Translations under genes and position numbers: made by a program
Origin: Monocercomonoides exilis
Lineage: Eukaryota; Preaxostyla; Oxymonadida; Polymastigidae
Direction of reading: 5' to 3'
Length of the DNA: 64,000 bases
Assembly: GCA_001643675.2 (NCBI GenBank)
Contig: LSRY02000015.1
Location: 625,001-689,000, forward strand
Notes under the pieces: model-generated
Databases searched by the model: none
Seen by the model: only the letters and a program-made list of their open reading frames with translations
Told to the model about the DNA's origin: nothing
In this document: in pieces, positions 44,592-56,999 of the stretch
Layout: every line of letters begins with the position of its first letter
Numbering within the stretch: the stretch's first letter is position 1

Positions 44592-45775
44592 ATGAATTTT
44601 TTTGATGGAGATTTAGGACCTCTTGAATTGATATATATTTTCATATTATCTTTGCTGATTGCAACAACAAAAAAGGTCGCTGTACGCATTATAAAAATGG
44701 TTTTATCTTATGTTTTATTTAAAAACAAAAACGTATAAAGTTTTTTAATTTGTGACAGCCAATATTAGGATGTTTTCATTTTGCTCATCAAAGGCGTGCA
44801 GAAAAAGCTTCTGAAGCTGTCTGGTATTTCGGAATGTACCTTTTCTTTTGGTGTTTTGGGTGCAGATTGATTCATATTCGTGACGTCCTTCATAATTATG
44901 AAGAACTTTGTACAGATATTTCACAAAGCAACAAGTTTGATGATTATTCTTAAAATACAAAATGAGCGAGCGTGCTTCATTCTTTTATTTATTATTTTAG
45001 TACTGAGCTTACAATTTTTCTCACTATTGAATGCTCGTTTTATGTTGCAGGAATCATAATTTTATTTAGAGAAGAGAAAGTCAGAGATTCAGATTTCTAC
45101 ATGATGTTGATTCACCACTTAACAACAATAACATTAATCACGATTTCTATCAACTACTCATATAAAACTGCATGCGCTATTGCACTGAATCTTCATGACC
45201 TTGCTGACGTTGTCTTGGAAATTTCAAGAGTTTGAGGATTATTACCTTTTGAATCGATTTTTTCATGGTTTTTTTGAATTTTTAATCGACTTTACGTTGT
45301 TGTTAAGTTCTTGCATTACTTTTCATTCCGCATGCTCTCTGATGTGTTGTTTTTGATATTCATGGCAACATGGTTTATTCAACGATGCATTCTATTTCCA
45401 GTATCAACAATTGCAATATTAGTGTATGCTTTTTGATTGTTAATATTTTTTTTTTGAAAAACATTTTTAAATAACATTTAACGCGTTTTGCAAACTGACA
45501 ATTCAATTATTTCCGTTCTATTTTTTCCCAAAGATTTGATTGCCCTCCATCGAAGCCATGCTACATCATGCTAATTTCCCTTCAATTTGTTATTTTAATA
45601 TTGGACAGTATCTGGTTTTGGCGTATTATACGAATTGTTATTCGCAGTTGTTTGGTTTGAATACGTGTTATTATTTATGAAACATATCATCTCTTAAACT
45701 TTTAAATAGGTTGTTCGAAATGATAAAGAAGAAAACGAAGAATATTGCGAGGACTCCATAGATGTTGACGATTGA
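44592..45775 (+). CDS. Ceramide synthase, LAG1/TLC-domain family, six exons
   Basis: Exons 44592-44675, 44759-44934, 45001-45229, 45308-45423, 45534-45654 and 45710-45775 sum to 792 nt, or 263 residues plus TGA. The TLC (TRAM-LAG1-CLN8) domain is clear: EKASEAVWYFGMYLFFW, TELTIFLTIECSFYVAG, then the LAG1 motif DFYMMLIHHLTTITL with LNLHDLADVVLEISR, followed by RMLSDVLFLIFMATWFIQR and a final membrane helix LQFVILILDSIWFW. The paired His in IHHL and the HD in LHDL are the residues known to be needed for acyl-CoA-dependent N-acylation of sphingoid bases in the ER. The acidic C-terminus (VRNDKEENEEYCEDSIDVDD) is typical of the family. It stops only 69 bp before the next gene's start. All introns are 55-111 nt. 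Confidence 0.9.
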
Positions 45776-45844
45776 TAGCACTTGCATATGTGAAAATACT
45801 AATCATAAAAATTTTCAAAACCATAACCACTTCCGTTGAAACAT

Positions 45845-48800
45845 ATGGAAGATGAAAGAAGCGTTGGTTCATTGGGAAGCGCAACTTTATCATCTTCACG
45901 CAAAGAAGATTCATTTTCACATTCAGAAGAAGTAGCATTTTCTTTGTTTTTCCCTTTGTTTGATCAGGTCTGACTAAAGATCTCGAAATTTTTACACATT
46001 TATTTTTGTTTCAAAATGAATCTGTTTCATAACAGTCAAAACACCCAAGCATTGCATGGGAATGTTTTTTGTGGTTCTTTGAAACACTTCAACTTGTTAT
46101 GTTTTCTTTTTATCATTTGAAAAATGGCTCAACATTTATGGATCCTATTTGTCATGTTCTAGGATGGATTGATGGAACACAAATTGCTGAAGTGAGTGGA
46201 AAGAGTTATCCTTATTTGACATTAGGCATTTTTGCTTATTTATTAATTGTTATGCTTTATTTACTCGTCGGGTCGATATTTTTTACACAAATTATTGGTT
46301 CACAACCCTGGATTTTATCTATCTTAAAATGGCTATGCAAAGTCACTCAAACAATTTTATTTTTACCATTATTGAACATATTTATGACTTCATTTGATTG
46401 CTTTCCGAATCCAAATGGGGATGGCTTTTTAACACGAACAGGAAATCTTAATTGCATGTCTGATAATGTTCTCCAAATTATCTCATTTGCATGCTCCGTA
46501 ATTGGAATTATAGTTTTATTCCTTTTTACTGGATCCACGTCTTTGCTAATATTCAACTATAATCAAAAACACGGTTCACTATTTTCTTCACCTACAGGCA
46601 CATTTCCATTTACATTGCATGTGCTCATTTTTGGATTTGTGTTTGCAATGCGAATGCTGATAGACTGGCATTTCTGGCGTGCATTCACCACAGTTGGAGT
46701 CTGTCTTTTTGTGGCATTGCTGCTGATTGTCCAGCAGCCATACTGCAAAAAAATCGGTAACGTACTCATTTTGATTAGCTGCTGCATTGTTGGAAGCATT
46801 CGGCTGATGATCGAAATTGGGTGGGCTGCAGATTCCAATGAAGAAACATCTATTTGGGGTTATTTCCTGATTGGTGCAGCGGTGCTTAGCATCGCCGGAA
46901 TTTTCATCGGGATAAAGCTGCTTTTCCGGCGCCGCAAAAAAATGTGGGTGTTTTCCGAAGATGTCCTGCGAATGATGGTTTCGGAGAATTCCCCGCCTCA
47001 CTATCTCGCGTCATACATTATGATGTCTTCACCAGAGTCGCTGTCATCGTCTATGCAGGCAATGGCAATCACTTCAACTCTTCCTCCCTCTGATGTTACA
47101 TCTCCTTCTTCTGTGCCTTCACTTCAGCTTGTTCCACCTCTTTCTCCTTTGCCTCAGTCTCCACAATCTTCATTACAACCACAATCATCTTCATCTTCAT
47201 CCTCATCTTCTTCTTCATCCACATCAGCATCAACAACACCTTCTTCCTCCTCCATTCCCAATCTCAACCCCAATCCCAATCCAAACCTCAACTCAAACCC
47301 GACTCCTTCTTCTCCTTACCCCACCATCACCATCCCCAAGCTGAAGGACCCTTCAGTCATAGAACGTGGGGTGCGTTTCATTCAAGACAGTGAATACAAC
47401 ACAAAATCCGCCCTGCGCCTCGCCGACAGCATCTACACAAGAGCACTCCAGCGCCACCGCTTCCACGCCCTTCTCCACTTTGAGTACGGCGTCTTTCTCG
47501 AGCGCTGGATGAAGAACTCAGTCAAAGCCGGGATGGTGTTTCGGCAGAGCCGGCTGTGCAATCCATCTCTTCCGCTGCGCTTTGTGCTTTTTTGCAAGGC
47601 GAAGGGAGGAGGGAGGGACAGCGGCTCGAGCGAGAGCGGGGCAGCGGGCGGGGGAAGCGAGCTGACTTCACTGGCGTTCAAGACGCTTCTGCGCAAAGCG
47701 GAGAAGGAGCACCACAAGGCGAGGCATGCGCTGAAGGAGATGTGGGAGGCGATGACGATGCAGACGCCGTCGTTCAAGCGGGTGACGGAGCAGCTGCAGC
47801 ACGTGGTGGACAGCGAGATGAATGCACGGGCACACTACGAGGAGCTTTTGCGTACCCATCCACACAACACACAGGTGCTCAGGCTGTACGGGCAGCTGTT
47901 ATTGGAAATATACAGAGACGAGGACGCGGCTGAGATGCTGTTCAAAAGAGCAGATGAGATCGAAGAAGAAGTGTCGTCGACAGCGCTGAGGCACGAGGCG
48001 ATTGCGGACAGCAGGAAGAGAGACGAGAAAGGAGGAGGTTTGGGAGCCGGGGGTGGAGCGAATGGAACAGCAGCTGCTGCTCTTTCTTCTTCTGCTTCAT
48101 CTTCTTCTATTGCTTCTGGGACTGTTGAGAGAGGAGACATTGAGCTGGCGAGCAGAGCGCCAAGCGAGTTTAGACAGGGAGGAAGAGGCAGATTCGGAGG
48201 AAAGAAGAAAAAGAAGAAGAAGAAGAACACGGGAGACACACAGCTGACGAATGTGATGCTGATCGGCACGACAGGCTCAATGGACTCCTATTCAACGACG
48301 ATCATCCTTCTGATCTGTCTGATCTACTTCCTCTTCATTGCGCTTCTGATCACTTCTGCTGTCATCTTCCACACGCTTGTCACGCTCTTCCGTGCGGATG
48401 TGGAGACTCTCCACACACTCGGCATCATCACTGCCGACACCACACGCTGCGCCCAGCTGGCTGAGCTGATCTTCGCCCACGACGTCGAATACGGCTGGGC
48501 GCACGCCAGCGACTCTGACTTTGCGCTGCAGTCAGTTCCCGTTCTGCAGCAGATGATGAACGAAGCAGCGGAAGAAGTGCAAAAGTTGGTGGAGAAGACG
48601 TTTGTGCAGACAAACCTGCCCGCCCTGTGGGAGTCGAAGGACGTGCCGTTCTTCATCTTCACATACGACAAGGCAAACACCAAAATCTCCTCACAAACGG
48701 AAAGCTTGGATTCTTTGCTCTCTTCTCTGCTTGTTGTGGCGCAAAACTTGCAGCAGCTGACGAAAGAGCCTGCTCCGCAGAGCCACTCGCACTTCCACGA

Positions 48801-51800
48801 GTTCCTTCTGATGGGCATGTTCAACGGCATCCGCCCGCTGATGGATAGATGCAAGCAAGTGATGGCAGCGAACATGGGGGCAGCGAATGAGAGAGGAAAA
48901 AAAATGATTTTGGTGGTGGTGCTGGTGAATGCGGTAGCGACTGTGACGTGTGGGGTGCTGTTGGTGGTGATATTCTATTTCCTGTCGTCTTCGTTGAATA
49001 AAAAGCGCTTTGTGGCGCTGCAGCGGCTGGTGGAAGTGCCGAAGGGGAAGATTCAGAGTGTGATTCGGCAGCTGCTGCAGCTGGAGGAGAGCGAAGAGGA
49101 GGAAGGAGAAGAAGGAGAAGGAGAAGGAGTTGGAGAAGGAGAGGAAGAGGAGTTTAATGTGAGGAACGAAGGGGTGGATACGATGGCGATGCTGGATGGG
49201 ATGCTGCAGGAGGAGAATGCGGTGGGCAGCAGGGCAGGGCTGGAGGTGGAGGTGGAGGTGGAGACAGGAATTGCAAGTGAAATCAGCAGATATGAGGAAA
49301 TATCGGTGGTGGAGGAGGAAGGAGAAGAGGAGGAAGGAGAAGGAGAGGGAGAAAACGGAGAAGGAGAAGGAAGAGAAGGAGAAGGAGAAATTGAGATTGA
49401 GATTGAAACAGAAGCAGAAACGGAAGAAACAGAAGAAGAATCGATTGAAGCGTCAGAAGCAACAGAAGAAGAAGAAGGGAAAAAAGGGAAGAAGAAGGCG
49501 AAGAAGAAGAAAGAGAAGAAGATGGAACAAGAGAATGAAGGAGAGAAAGAAAACAAGAAGGACAAAAATGAAAGTGAAAATGGAGAGGAAGAAGAAGAGG
49601 AAGAAGAAGTGACATATGTGAAAGCATTGACAATTGGACAAGAAGATAATCACATCAATTTCAACAGCAAAAGAGGATGGGAAAGTGAAAGAGAAGGAGA
49701 AGGAGAAAGAGAAAGAGAAGAAGGAGGAGAAAAAGATATGAAAGAAGAAGCCAAAGAAAAAGGCAAAAGAAGCAACAGAAGCAGAGGCAGTGATAATTCT
49801 GAGAGTTGGAAGGATAACAATCAGTCATCTTCATTGAGCACGGGCAATAACAGCCCATCTGATGCATTTGAATCAAACACACAGCAACATTATGAAGAAG
49901 AAGAAGGTAATGATAATGTTGACAATGTTGATAATGTTGATGATTCATCTGCATTTGCTAAGGTAAATCAGCAGAAGAGCGAAAATTCTTCTTCAAAGCC
50001 GAAGAAAGTGAAGAAGAAGAAGAAAAAACTTAAACAAAGCCAAGCACTTAATAAGCAATCTTCTTTGTCTGATAACAGCCCATTTGCAACAAATGAAACG
50101 GTAGCATTAACATCAACATCATCAACAGCTTCTTCTTCTTCTTCTTCAGCTTCTGTTGATAAAGTACAAACATCACAAAATTCACTTGATTCTCGTCAAG
50201 CAGAAGAAGCAAACTTTTCATTCGATTCGAACAAAGCATTGGGGAATGAAAGCTCAATGAAGTTGTTGGAGGAATCAGGAACAAAGAGAAGTTTAAATGA
50301 AAAGGAAGAAGAAGAAGCAGAAGCAGAAGAAGAAGCAGAAAGAAATAACTTGCAAAAACAAGGGAGCAATGCTTTATTGTTACCTTCATCATCATCATCT
50401 TCTTCATCTTCATCTTCATCTTCATCTTCATCTTCATCTTCATCTTCATCTTCATCTTCATCTTCATCTTCATCCAGCACATTTGTCCTCCTGTCTCATC
50501 CTTCCTCTCGCTTCACTCTTCAAACAAGCGACCCTTCTTCTGCTTCCCTCTCTTCTCCATTTCACACACTAAACTCTTCTTCCTCTTCAGAATCATTATC
50601 ATTTTCTTCTCCCCCTTCTTTGTCTTCTTCTGTTTCACAATCACTTCTCAATTCATCTTCCACCGAAAAGCCAACAAACAACGAAGCGAAAGATAACATC
50701 ACCTCAAAAAATGATGTCGGATCTGAAGAATCAAAACAAGAAAATACCAAAGAAATACACACTTCATCTTCATCTTCACCTTCACTTTCTATTTCATCAT
50801 CATCTTCTTCTTCCACATCACCCAAACCTCTTTCTTCTCCCCCTTCCATTCACCAGCCCCAAGCTCTCCTCCCATCCATTCACCCACCTCCTTTCCCTTC
50901 TGAGCCTTCTTCTCAACCGCCCTCTGCTTCACACTCACCTTCTTCCTTCAGACAAGAAGGAGAAATTCTTCCCAGTCGTTCTTCTTCTTCTTCCTCCTCC
51001 CCTTCTTCTTCTTCTTCTTCAAATAATAATAATCAGCAGCTTCAACAACAACAACAACAAAATCTGCTGTCTTCTCCTTCTTCTCCTTCTTCTCCAAACT
51101 CTGCCAAATCTGCCCTATCATCCACGTCCACATCCACATCGTCCACATCATCTTCTTCTTCATCTCTTTCATCAGCCAATGCTCCTCCTCTTCTTTCATT
51201 GCTCTCTTCCACTTCTCCTTCCTCTCCATCTTCTTCCTCCTCTTCTTCCTCTCTCTCATCCACTCTTCCTCTTTCTGAGCAATCTGCTCCATTCCCCCAG
51301 CGCCAGCCATTTCGCGTTGCCCCTCTCCTCCAGAAAATAGCGTCATCACCTTCATTCTCCTTCCTCCTCCCTTCTCAACTGTCTCTTTCAGCACAACCAT
51401 CTGCTCTTTCCTCTTCCTCTTCCTCCACCTCTGCCCTTCCCTCGCTCTCTGCTTCTCCTTCTTCATCATCTCCTTCTTCGTCTCTTCCTGCTCTTCCTGC
51501 TCCCTCTTCTTCCACTGTGCTTTCTCTGCCCTCTTCGCTCTCAGCCTCTCTCCAGCTGCACTCGCAGCTGCAGCAGATCCAGCAGTCGCAGCAGATCCAG
51601 CAACTGCAGCTGCAAATACAACAGCTGCAGCAGATGACACAGAAGCTGGTGGCAGTCACAACTGCAACGCTTTCATCAGCATCATCATCATCTGCCCCTT
51701 CTTCTTCTTCTTCTTCTTCTACTGGGATTAATAATAATAATAATAACAGCCCAAACAACAGTAATATCAATGTCAATTGCAATGGTTCATCCTTCAACAG

Positions 51801-53904
51801 CTATGGAAGCAACAACAGCAGCAACTCAAATAACTCTAACAACAGCAATAACAGCAATGGAAGTGGAGGCAGCAGCAGCAACAATTCGAAAAGGTCGCAG
51901 CAGTCGTGGCATCATCAGCATTTTCCTTCCTCTCCGCTTGCGAGCAACTCGCCTCCTGGTGTCAGTTTCAGCAAGATATCACCTTCTCATTCGTTTGATG
52001 CCCAACAACAACAACAACAACAACTTCATATTCAATCGATGAGACAAGCCACGCCGCCGCATGTTGTGCAGTTGCAGAGAGAATATGAGATGGGAGGGAA
52101 TGGAGAGGAGAGAAAGGGGAGCGAGAGAGAAATGGAGGCAGAGGACAAAAGGGTGTTCAGGAGAGATAGCGGGTGTGGGATGGGGGAGGGAGAAGGAGAG
52201 GGAGGGAGCGGCTTCTGCAGCAGCACCCTCTGCGGGTTGCCTTCGCAGCCAGTTCTGATTGAGCCTGCCTCGTCAGCCCCACCTCCGCCAATGAGTCAGA
52301 TGAGTCAGATGAATCCACCAGAAAGTGAACAGCGGCAGGGGTTGTCGTCAGGGTCGGTGCTGTATTTGAGCGGAGGGGGTGTGGAGGAAGACGAGGAAGA
52401 GGCGGTGTTGAAGGGCCATGTACGGAACGCGTACAAGGACGAGAAGTGGGAAGGGAAGTTTGAGTCGGAGATTGAGAAGCTGAGCAGGTTCTATGAGATG
52501 TTCCCGTCGACGCTGACGCGGACGATGTGGGTGCAGATGCTAATCTCGTCGTGTGTGATTGTGGTGATTGGGGTGGGGGTGCTGGCGACGTCGCTGGCTG
52601 TGACGGCGAAGTTCAGGAACCGGACGGGGTCGTTGTTTCTGGCGGGGATGTGCCCGTCCACGCTGTCCACGCTGCACTTTGTGCTGATCCGGCTGGTGCA
52701 CCCGAGGGTGGCGTCTGTTGTGCTGGAGGCTGAGCCGGCGGGGGACAGGCTGGCGAGCACCAGCCCTGTGTGGAGCAAAGGGGGGCACCACTTCACAGCA
52801 GATCGGGTGGAGATGGGGTGGATGCTGCAGACGCTGGCCGACACGCACCGCGGGATGCACTCAGCGTTCCTCTTCGGGCAGACGAGGTCGACTGCCACGG
52901 GAGACAGCACGACAGACTCGACAACGTCGCATCCGCTGGACTCGCGCTTTGCGGGGTCGCTTCTGTACGACAGGGCGGAGTGCTTTGACAGACAGGGCAG
53001 AGACTGCACAAACAGCACGAACAGCCCGAACAGCACGCGGCTGCCGCTGTTTGAGACCGAAAGGCCGCTTGCGGGGCTGTCGTCGCTGGAGGCGCGGTTT
53101 CGGTATGTGGTGGAGCGGGTGGCAGCGCTGGACTATTCGCAAGGGGCGGGGGCTGGGCCGCTTCAGCCGCTGAACATCAGCTCGCCGTCGTTTCTGTTTC
53201 TGCACTCGGCACTTTCGTCGGATCTGGTGGGGGCAGACGTGTATTCGATCGACGAGGTGTCGGGGGCAATAGCGGGGGATGCGGAGTCGGCAGACAGGAT
53301 TGTGACGGGGCTGACGGTTGGAGGGTGCTCGGTGGCGGTGCTGTTTCTTGCGGTTGTGCTGCCGCTGCGGCACTCGATCAAGCAGATCACGACATACACG
53401 GCGCGACTGGACGATCTGCTGCCGACAGAGGAAGAGGAGAGGGAGATTGCGCTGCTGCCGACGATGCGCACGGAGCTGGGGCGGTGGGACAGCGACAGAG
53501 AGAAGATAGCGGATGCGGCGATGGGGGTGGTGGAAGGGGTGAAGGAGGACGAGTCGGGGAGGATGCTTGTGCAGATGATGGAGGCGCTGATCAAGCTGTG
53601 CCACCGGGTGTTTATGGAGGAGGAGAGGGAGATGGAGTTCGAAGGGTATCCGAACATCGAGGCGCACAAGAAGGACCACATCATCATCCGGCAGCGGCTG
53701 ACGATGCTGTACGACCACTTCAGCAGCAGCAGCAGCGCTGTGCGGATGGCGAGCAAGCGATCGCTGACGAGAGTGTTTGACAAGCACTTCACAGTGGATG
53801 ACCCGGGGTTTGCGAAGTGGCACAAGGGAAGGGAGAAGGAGAGGCAGCAGGGCGAGAAGAGCATGCGGGAGCAAGGAAGCAGAATGGGAAAGAAAGATGG
53901 TTGA
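45845..53904 (+). CDS. Giant TmcB-like multi-pass membrane protein with C-terminal hemerythrin-like domain, two exons
   Basis: Exons 45845-45967 and 46036-53904 (68-nt intron, phase 0) give 2663 residues plus TGA. The join reads LFFPLFDQ|SKHPSIAWECFLWFFETLQL. Layout: 6-8 membrane helices (about 60-340), a Ser/Pro/Asn-rich linker, a TPR/HAT-like region (about 470-690) with RTHPHNTQVLRLYGQLLLEI and DEDAAEMLFKRADEIEEE, typical of TmcB/TmcC proteins, then a helix at about 797-820, an outer domain of about 175 residues, and another helix at about 996-1025. A low-complexity cytoplasmic stretch of about 1150 residues follows (Glu/Lys, poly-Ser, poly-Gln, poly-Asn), then a helix near 2200-2228, an outer domain and a helix near 2464-2485. 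The end (about 2539-2639) carries a hemerythrin pattern: EEREMEFEGYPNIEAHKKDH, then DKHFTVDDPGF. Some iron ligands look altered. The protein is probably a sensor or receptor. GC is high in several segments. Confidence 0.85.
50385..50475 (+). repeat. TCATCT/TCTTCA minisatellite encoding poly-Ser
   Basis: A run of TCA and TCT codons, largely the hexamer TCATCT, encodes about 30 Ser residues in the TmcB-like protein. The opposite strand reads as Asp-Glu or Met-Lys repeats, explaining spurious reading frames there. Confidence 0.9.
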
Positions 53905-55285
53905 GCATCAGGAGGACAAGAAAACAAAATTGATAAAATGGAAATAAAAAAAAAAAATGAAACAATTAATTATCTCAACTAAAATCGAAATTTGTTGAAG
54001 AAAGAAAGGGGGAAAAGAATGATTTTGAAAATTGAGGAGAGTTAGCTGATTCCATTTTGGCATATATTTGGATTCGGTTGTTATCCACATTCTCCCTTCC
54101 TCCCTTTTGAAAGATGTTGGAAATCAAAGCAACCATTTTGAGAATATTCTGTGCCTGTTTGTTGTAATTTTATCAATTTTTAATTTTCTATAAAGAAACG
54201 TTGTTTTTTTGTTAATCTTCTTTTCCCCAATTAATCATTGATTTGTTCGATTCTTGATTATTTATCCGATTTTGTCTCTGTTGTTTGTTCATTTCATCCT
54301 GGAAACATGTGTTTGCTGCAGTGCGATTATTTTTATCTGTTTTTCGACCTTCTAAAGAATTGGGTCAAATTATCAACAATAAAAAACAAGCGATTGAGAG
54401 AATTGAACACAGAGTTAATCAATTCAATGATTGTCAGTTTTTATTTTCACAAATATCCAAACAGAGAGCAATGAAGTTGAGTTCACTTCGCTTTTTTGGT
54501 GAACTTGGAAAGTCACGAAAAAAAAAAAACACTGAGTTTTCACCAAAATGAGAGAAAGAAAGAAAAAGGAAAAAGAAAAACATCAATAAAAGTGAATTGT
54601 AATTGAGGTCGAATTTTGTGAAGAAACTTTATTTACCTTTTCTGTGAAACACTTTTTTTTCTAAAAAATATCACAAAATATTGGTTTTCCATTCAAAATG
54701 AATTTTTATTATTTTCATTCACATTTGCAGCTCATGCTTCACAGTTGAAAATTTTGCTAATAAGACTGTTTTGTTGGGTTGATTGATGTGAAATAGTGAA
54801 GACTCATATTTGAAGTACAAACGTTTTGACAAAATGAAGAAATAAAGAAAATTGGGAAAAAATTTTTGACTTCAGGCATTTTCATTTAAAAATTATGCAT
54901 CTTCGATGAACTTTTTGTGATCAAAAAAATAAGAAATTAATGGGTTCATTTTTATTAATATGTGAGTGGTCACAAAACATTTTGTTGTGATACCAACAAA
55001 GTTTGTTTAAGAATGTGATAATCCAAGTTGTCTTTAACTCCGAAAAAGTTCAGTAATCTTATATGAAAAACAATTTTTTTCATGCTTTGTGCATAAAATC
55101 TTGAAAGTCCGTATTTATCCCCAATTGATCAAATGAAAAACATTTTTCTTTCTGTATTAAAAAAATAATTTCTCCCTATATTAATGTATTTGAAGAATTC
55201 TTTCAACGAAGAAATAAGAAAAAAAGAAGAAAATGATTATTGATAGAATTCGTTTTATGTTTAAATCAATGGATTTTTTGAACAT
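53905..55285. other. AT-rich intergenic region
   Basis: About 1.4 kb downstream of the TmcB-like gene with no supported gene. Two overlapping short frames at 54238-54551 have no recognisable content. No RNA gene was recognised. Confidence 0.5.
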
Positions 55286-55287
55286 TA

Positions 55288-55781
55288 CAGTCTAAACCGG
55301 ATATAATCACATCTGTTTTTGCACAACTTTTTGTGACTATATCCGATTGTGATTATACACGATGATGCTTTACACAGAAAAAAATTGAAAAAATAAAAAA
55401 ATAAAAAATTGAAAAAATAAAAAAACAAAAATATTAAAAAATTAAAAAAAAATTTTTTTATGTCAATTATTTTGTTTTTTGAAATTCTTCACAAAAACAC
55501 ATTTTTCAGTTGCTTGAACAATTTTGATCATAAATACACATTATTTTGACTTATTTGAGCACATTTTTGATAAATCAAAAAATTAAAATTTTTGATCCAA
55601 AAATCGATTTTTCATTGAAAAAATCACCCATAATAATAAAAAATGTGATTATATATTTTCTTCCCTGTGATTATATGTGGTGGAAAATAAGGAAAAATCG
55701 GTCAAAAACATCGATGCATCGAAAAATGTGACTATAAGCGAATGTGATTATATTCGACGTGATTATATAAGGTTTTGACTG
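55288..55781. mobile_element. pogo/Tigger-like non-autonomous DNA transposon (MITE), 494 bp
   Basis: The left end reads CAGTCTAAACCGGATATAAT and the right end in reverse complement reads CAGTCAAAACCTTATATAAT. Both start CAGT and are flanked by the dinucleotide TA (55286-55287 and 55782-55783), the target duplication of Tc1/mariner-type elements. Inside both ends the motif GTGATTATA or GTGACTATA recurs several times, which could be subterminal transposase binding sites. The interior is A/T-rich and encodes nothing recognisable. End sequence, TA duplication and size together fit a pogo/Tigger-derived MITE. Confidence 0.85.
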
Positions 55782-55783
55782 TA

Positions 55784-56995
55784 TTTGGAATTGAATAGTT
55801 GTGTAATTATTTATTAAAATCATTTTATTTTTCTCATAAATTACTGTGTGAAATTTTGTTTTGAATTTTCAAAAATGAACAGTAAAAAGAAATTTGTCAA
55901 TCTGATGAGGCATTCGCTTTTCTTTAATATCAAACTTTGATTTTAATGATAGTTGTTGGCATTCAACACTTGAATGAAAATTGTTTAACTAATCGTGAAA
56001 ATTCTTTACATATTCAAAACTCCTGGAAATGTTATGATTACTAATATAACCACCAGGCTTTGAATGAGAAATTGAAGGATTCTTCAAACAAAGTGGGCAT
56101 TTCTTTTGAATATTCACTTTTGTGACATTTTCAGAAGAAAATGAAAAATCACATAATTTGAAATAATATCGATTCAATGTTACAACGTTTCAAATGAAAA
56201 GAAATGAATGAGAAGCAATGGACTTCTTAAGCATTCTTTGCTGATTTTGTGAAATAAAATGAATTTTAACAGAAATATGATCAATAGATGAAGCTTTTGT
56301 TTTCTTCTGAAATTGTTTCAAAAGGAACATTTCTATAAGAAAAATTATTTTATGATTCAATGTTTGGTTGTTCGAATCTTATTTAAACACAATCACATTC
56401 TTTTGATGACCATTTTCAGAAACAAGAAAAATTCAAATGATGACATTCCCTAAATAGAAATATCTTGTTTAAAACGAAATAATATCTCTCTCTTTCACAG
56501 GAGTCGAGATACTGAACAGAAATGAGATTCTTTCAGAATTGTTGAAAATGCTTAATATTCATTTGTGATAGTAATATCTATTCAAATATGCTTTTACCAC
56601 ACATCTCACCCAACATTATGTTTAATTAGGAAACAGATTTGTCATGTGACAAATGTGGAAAACGAAGACATATGCGACTTTTCAAAAAGATCAACCGGAT
56701 TGATGAATTGTTTGATTAATTGGTCAAAATACCTGGATGCTTTCGTTTTTCTAATTTTCATTAACAAAAGCCTTTTTTTTCCACAAATTTTTTGATGTTT
56801 CATTCATTCATTCATTCATCCATTCATTCATTCTTTCTTTTTATTTTATTTTATTTTATTTTATTTTTATTGATTTTTTTAAAAATTAGTTCAACGTTTA
56901 TCACAACGTTTTGTTTTTTGATGCCTAGTTCAAAAAATTGAAGATAAGACTTTTGACAACAAAAAAATTCAATAAAACGAATATTTGAAACGAAA

Positions 56996-56999
<4 letters not shown>
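55784..56999. other. AT-rich intergenic region with CATT and TTTTA microsatellites
   Basis: No supported gene. A (CATT)n run lies at about 56798-56833 and a (TTTTA)n run at about 56840-56868. A minus-strand frame at 55989-56177 contains CPLCLKNPSISHSKPGGY, which vaguely recalls a zinc-finger spacing, but it is too short to call. Confidence 0.5.

Noticed and set aside
50048-50482. Minus-strand Asp-Glu and Met-Lys repeat frames
   Set aside because: They are the reverse of the TCATCT poly-Ser repeat in the TmcB-like gene, which has family support on the plus strand.
52861-53927. Long minus-strand frames of up to 337 codons over the end of the TmcB-like gene
   Set aside because: High GC content depletes stops on the reverse strand; the plus frame has membrane helices and the hemerythrin pattern.
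55989-56177. Possible zinc-finger fragment on the minus strand
   Set aside because: Only one C..C pair with distant His; too short and without flanking homology.
56365-56385. GTTCGAATC resembling a tRNA B box
   Set aside because: No matching acceptor, D or anticodon arms around it; no tRNA gene was found in the window.
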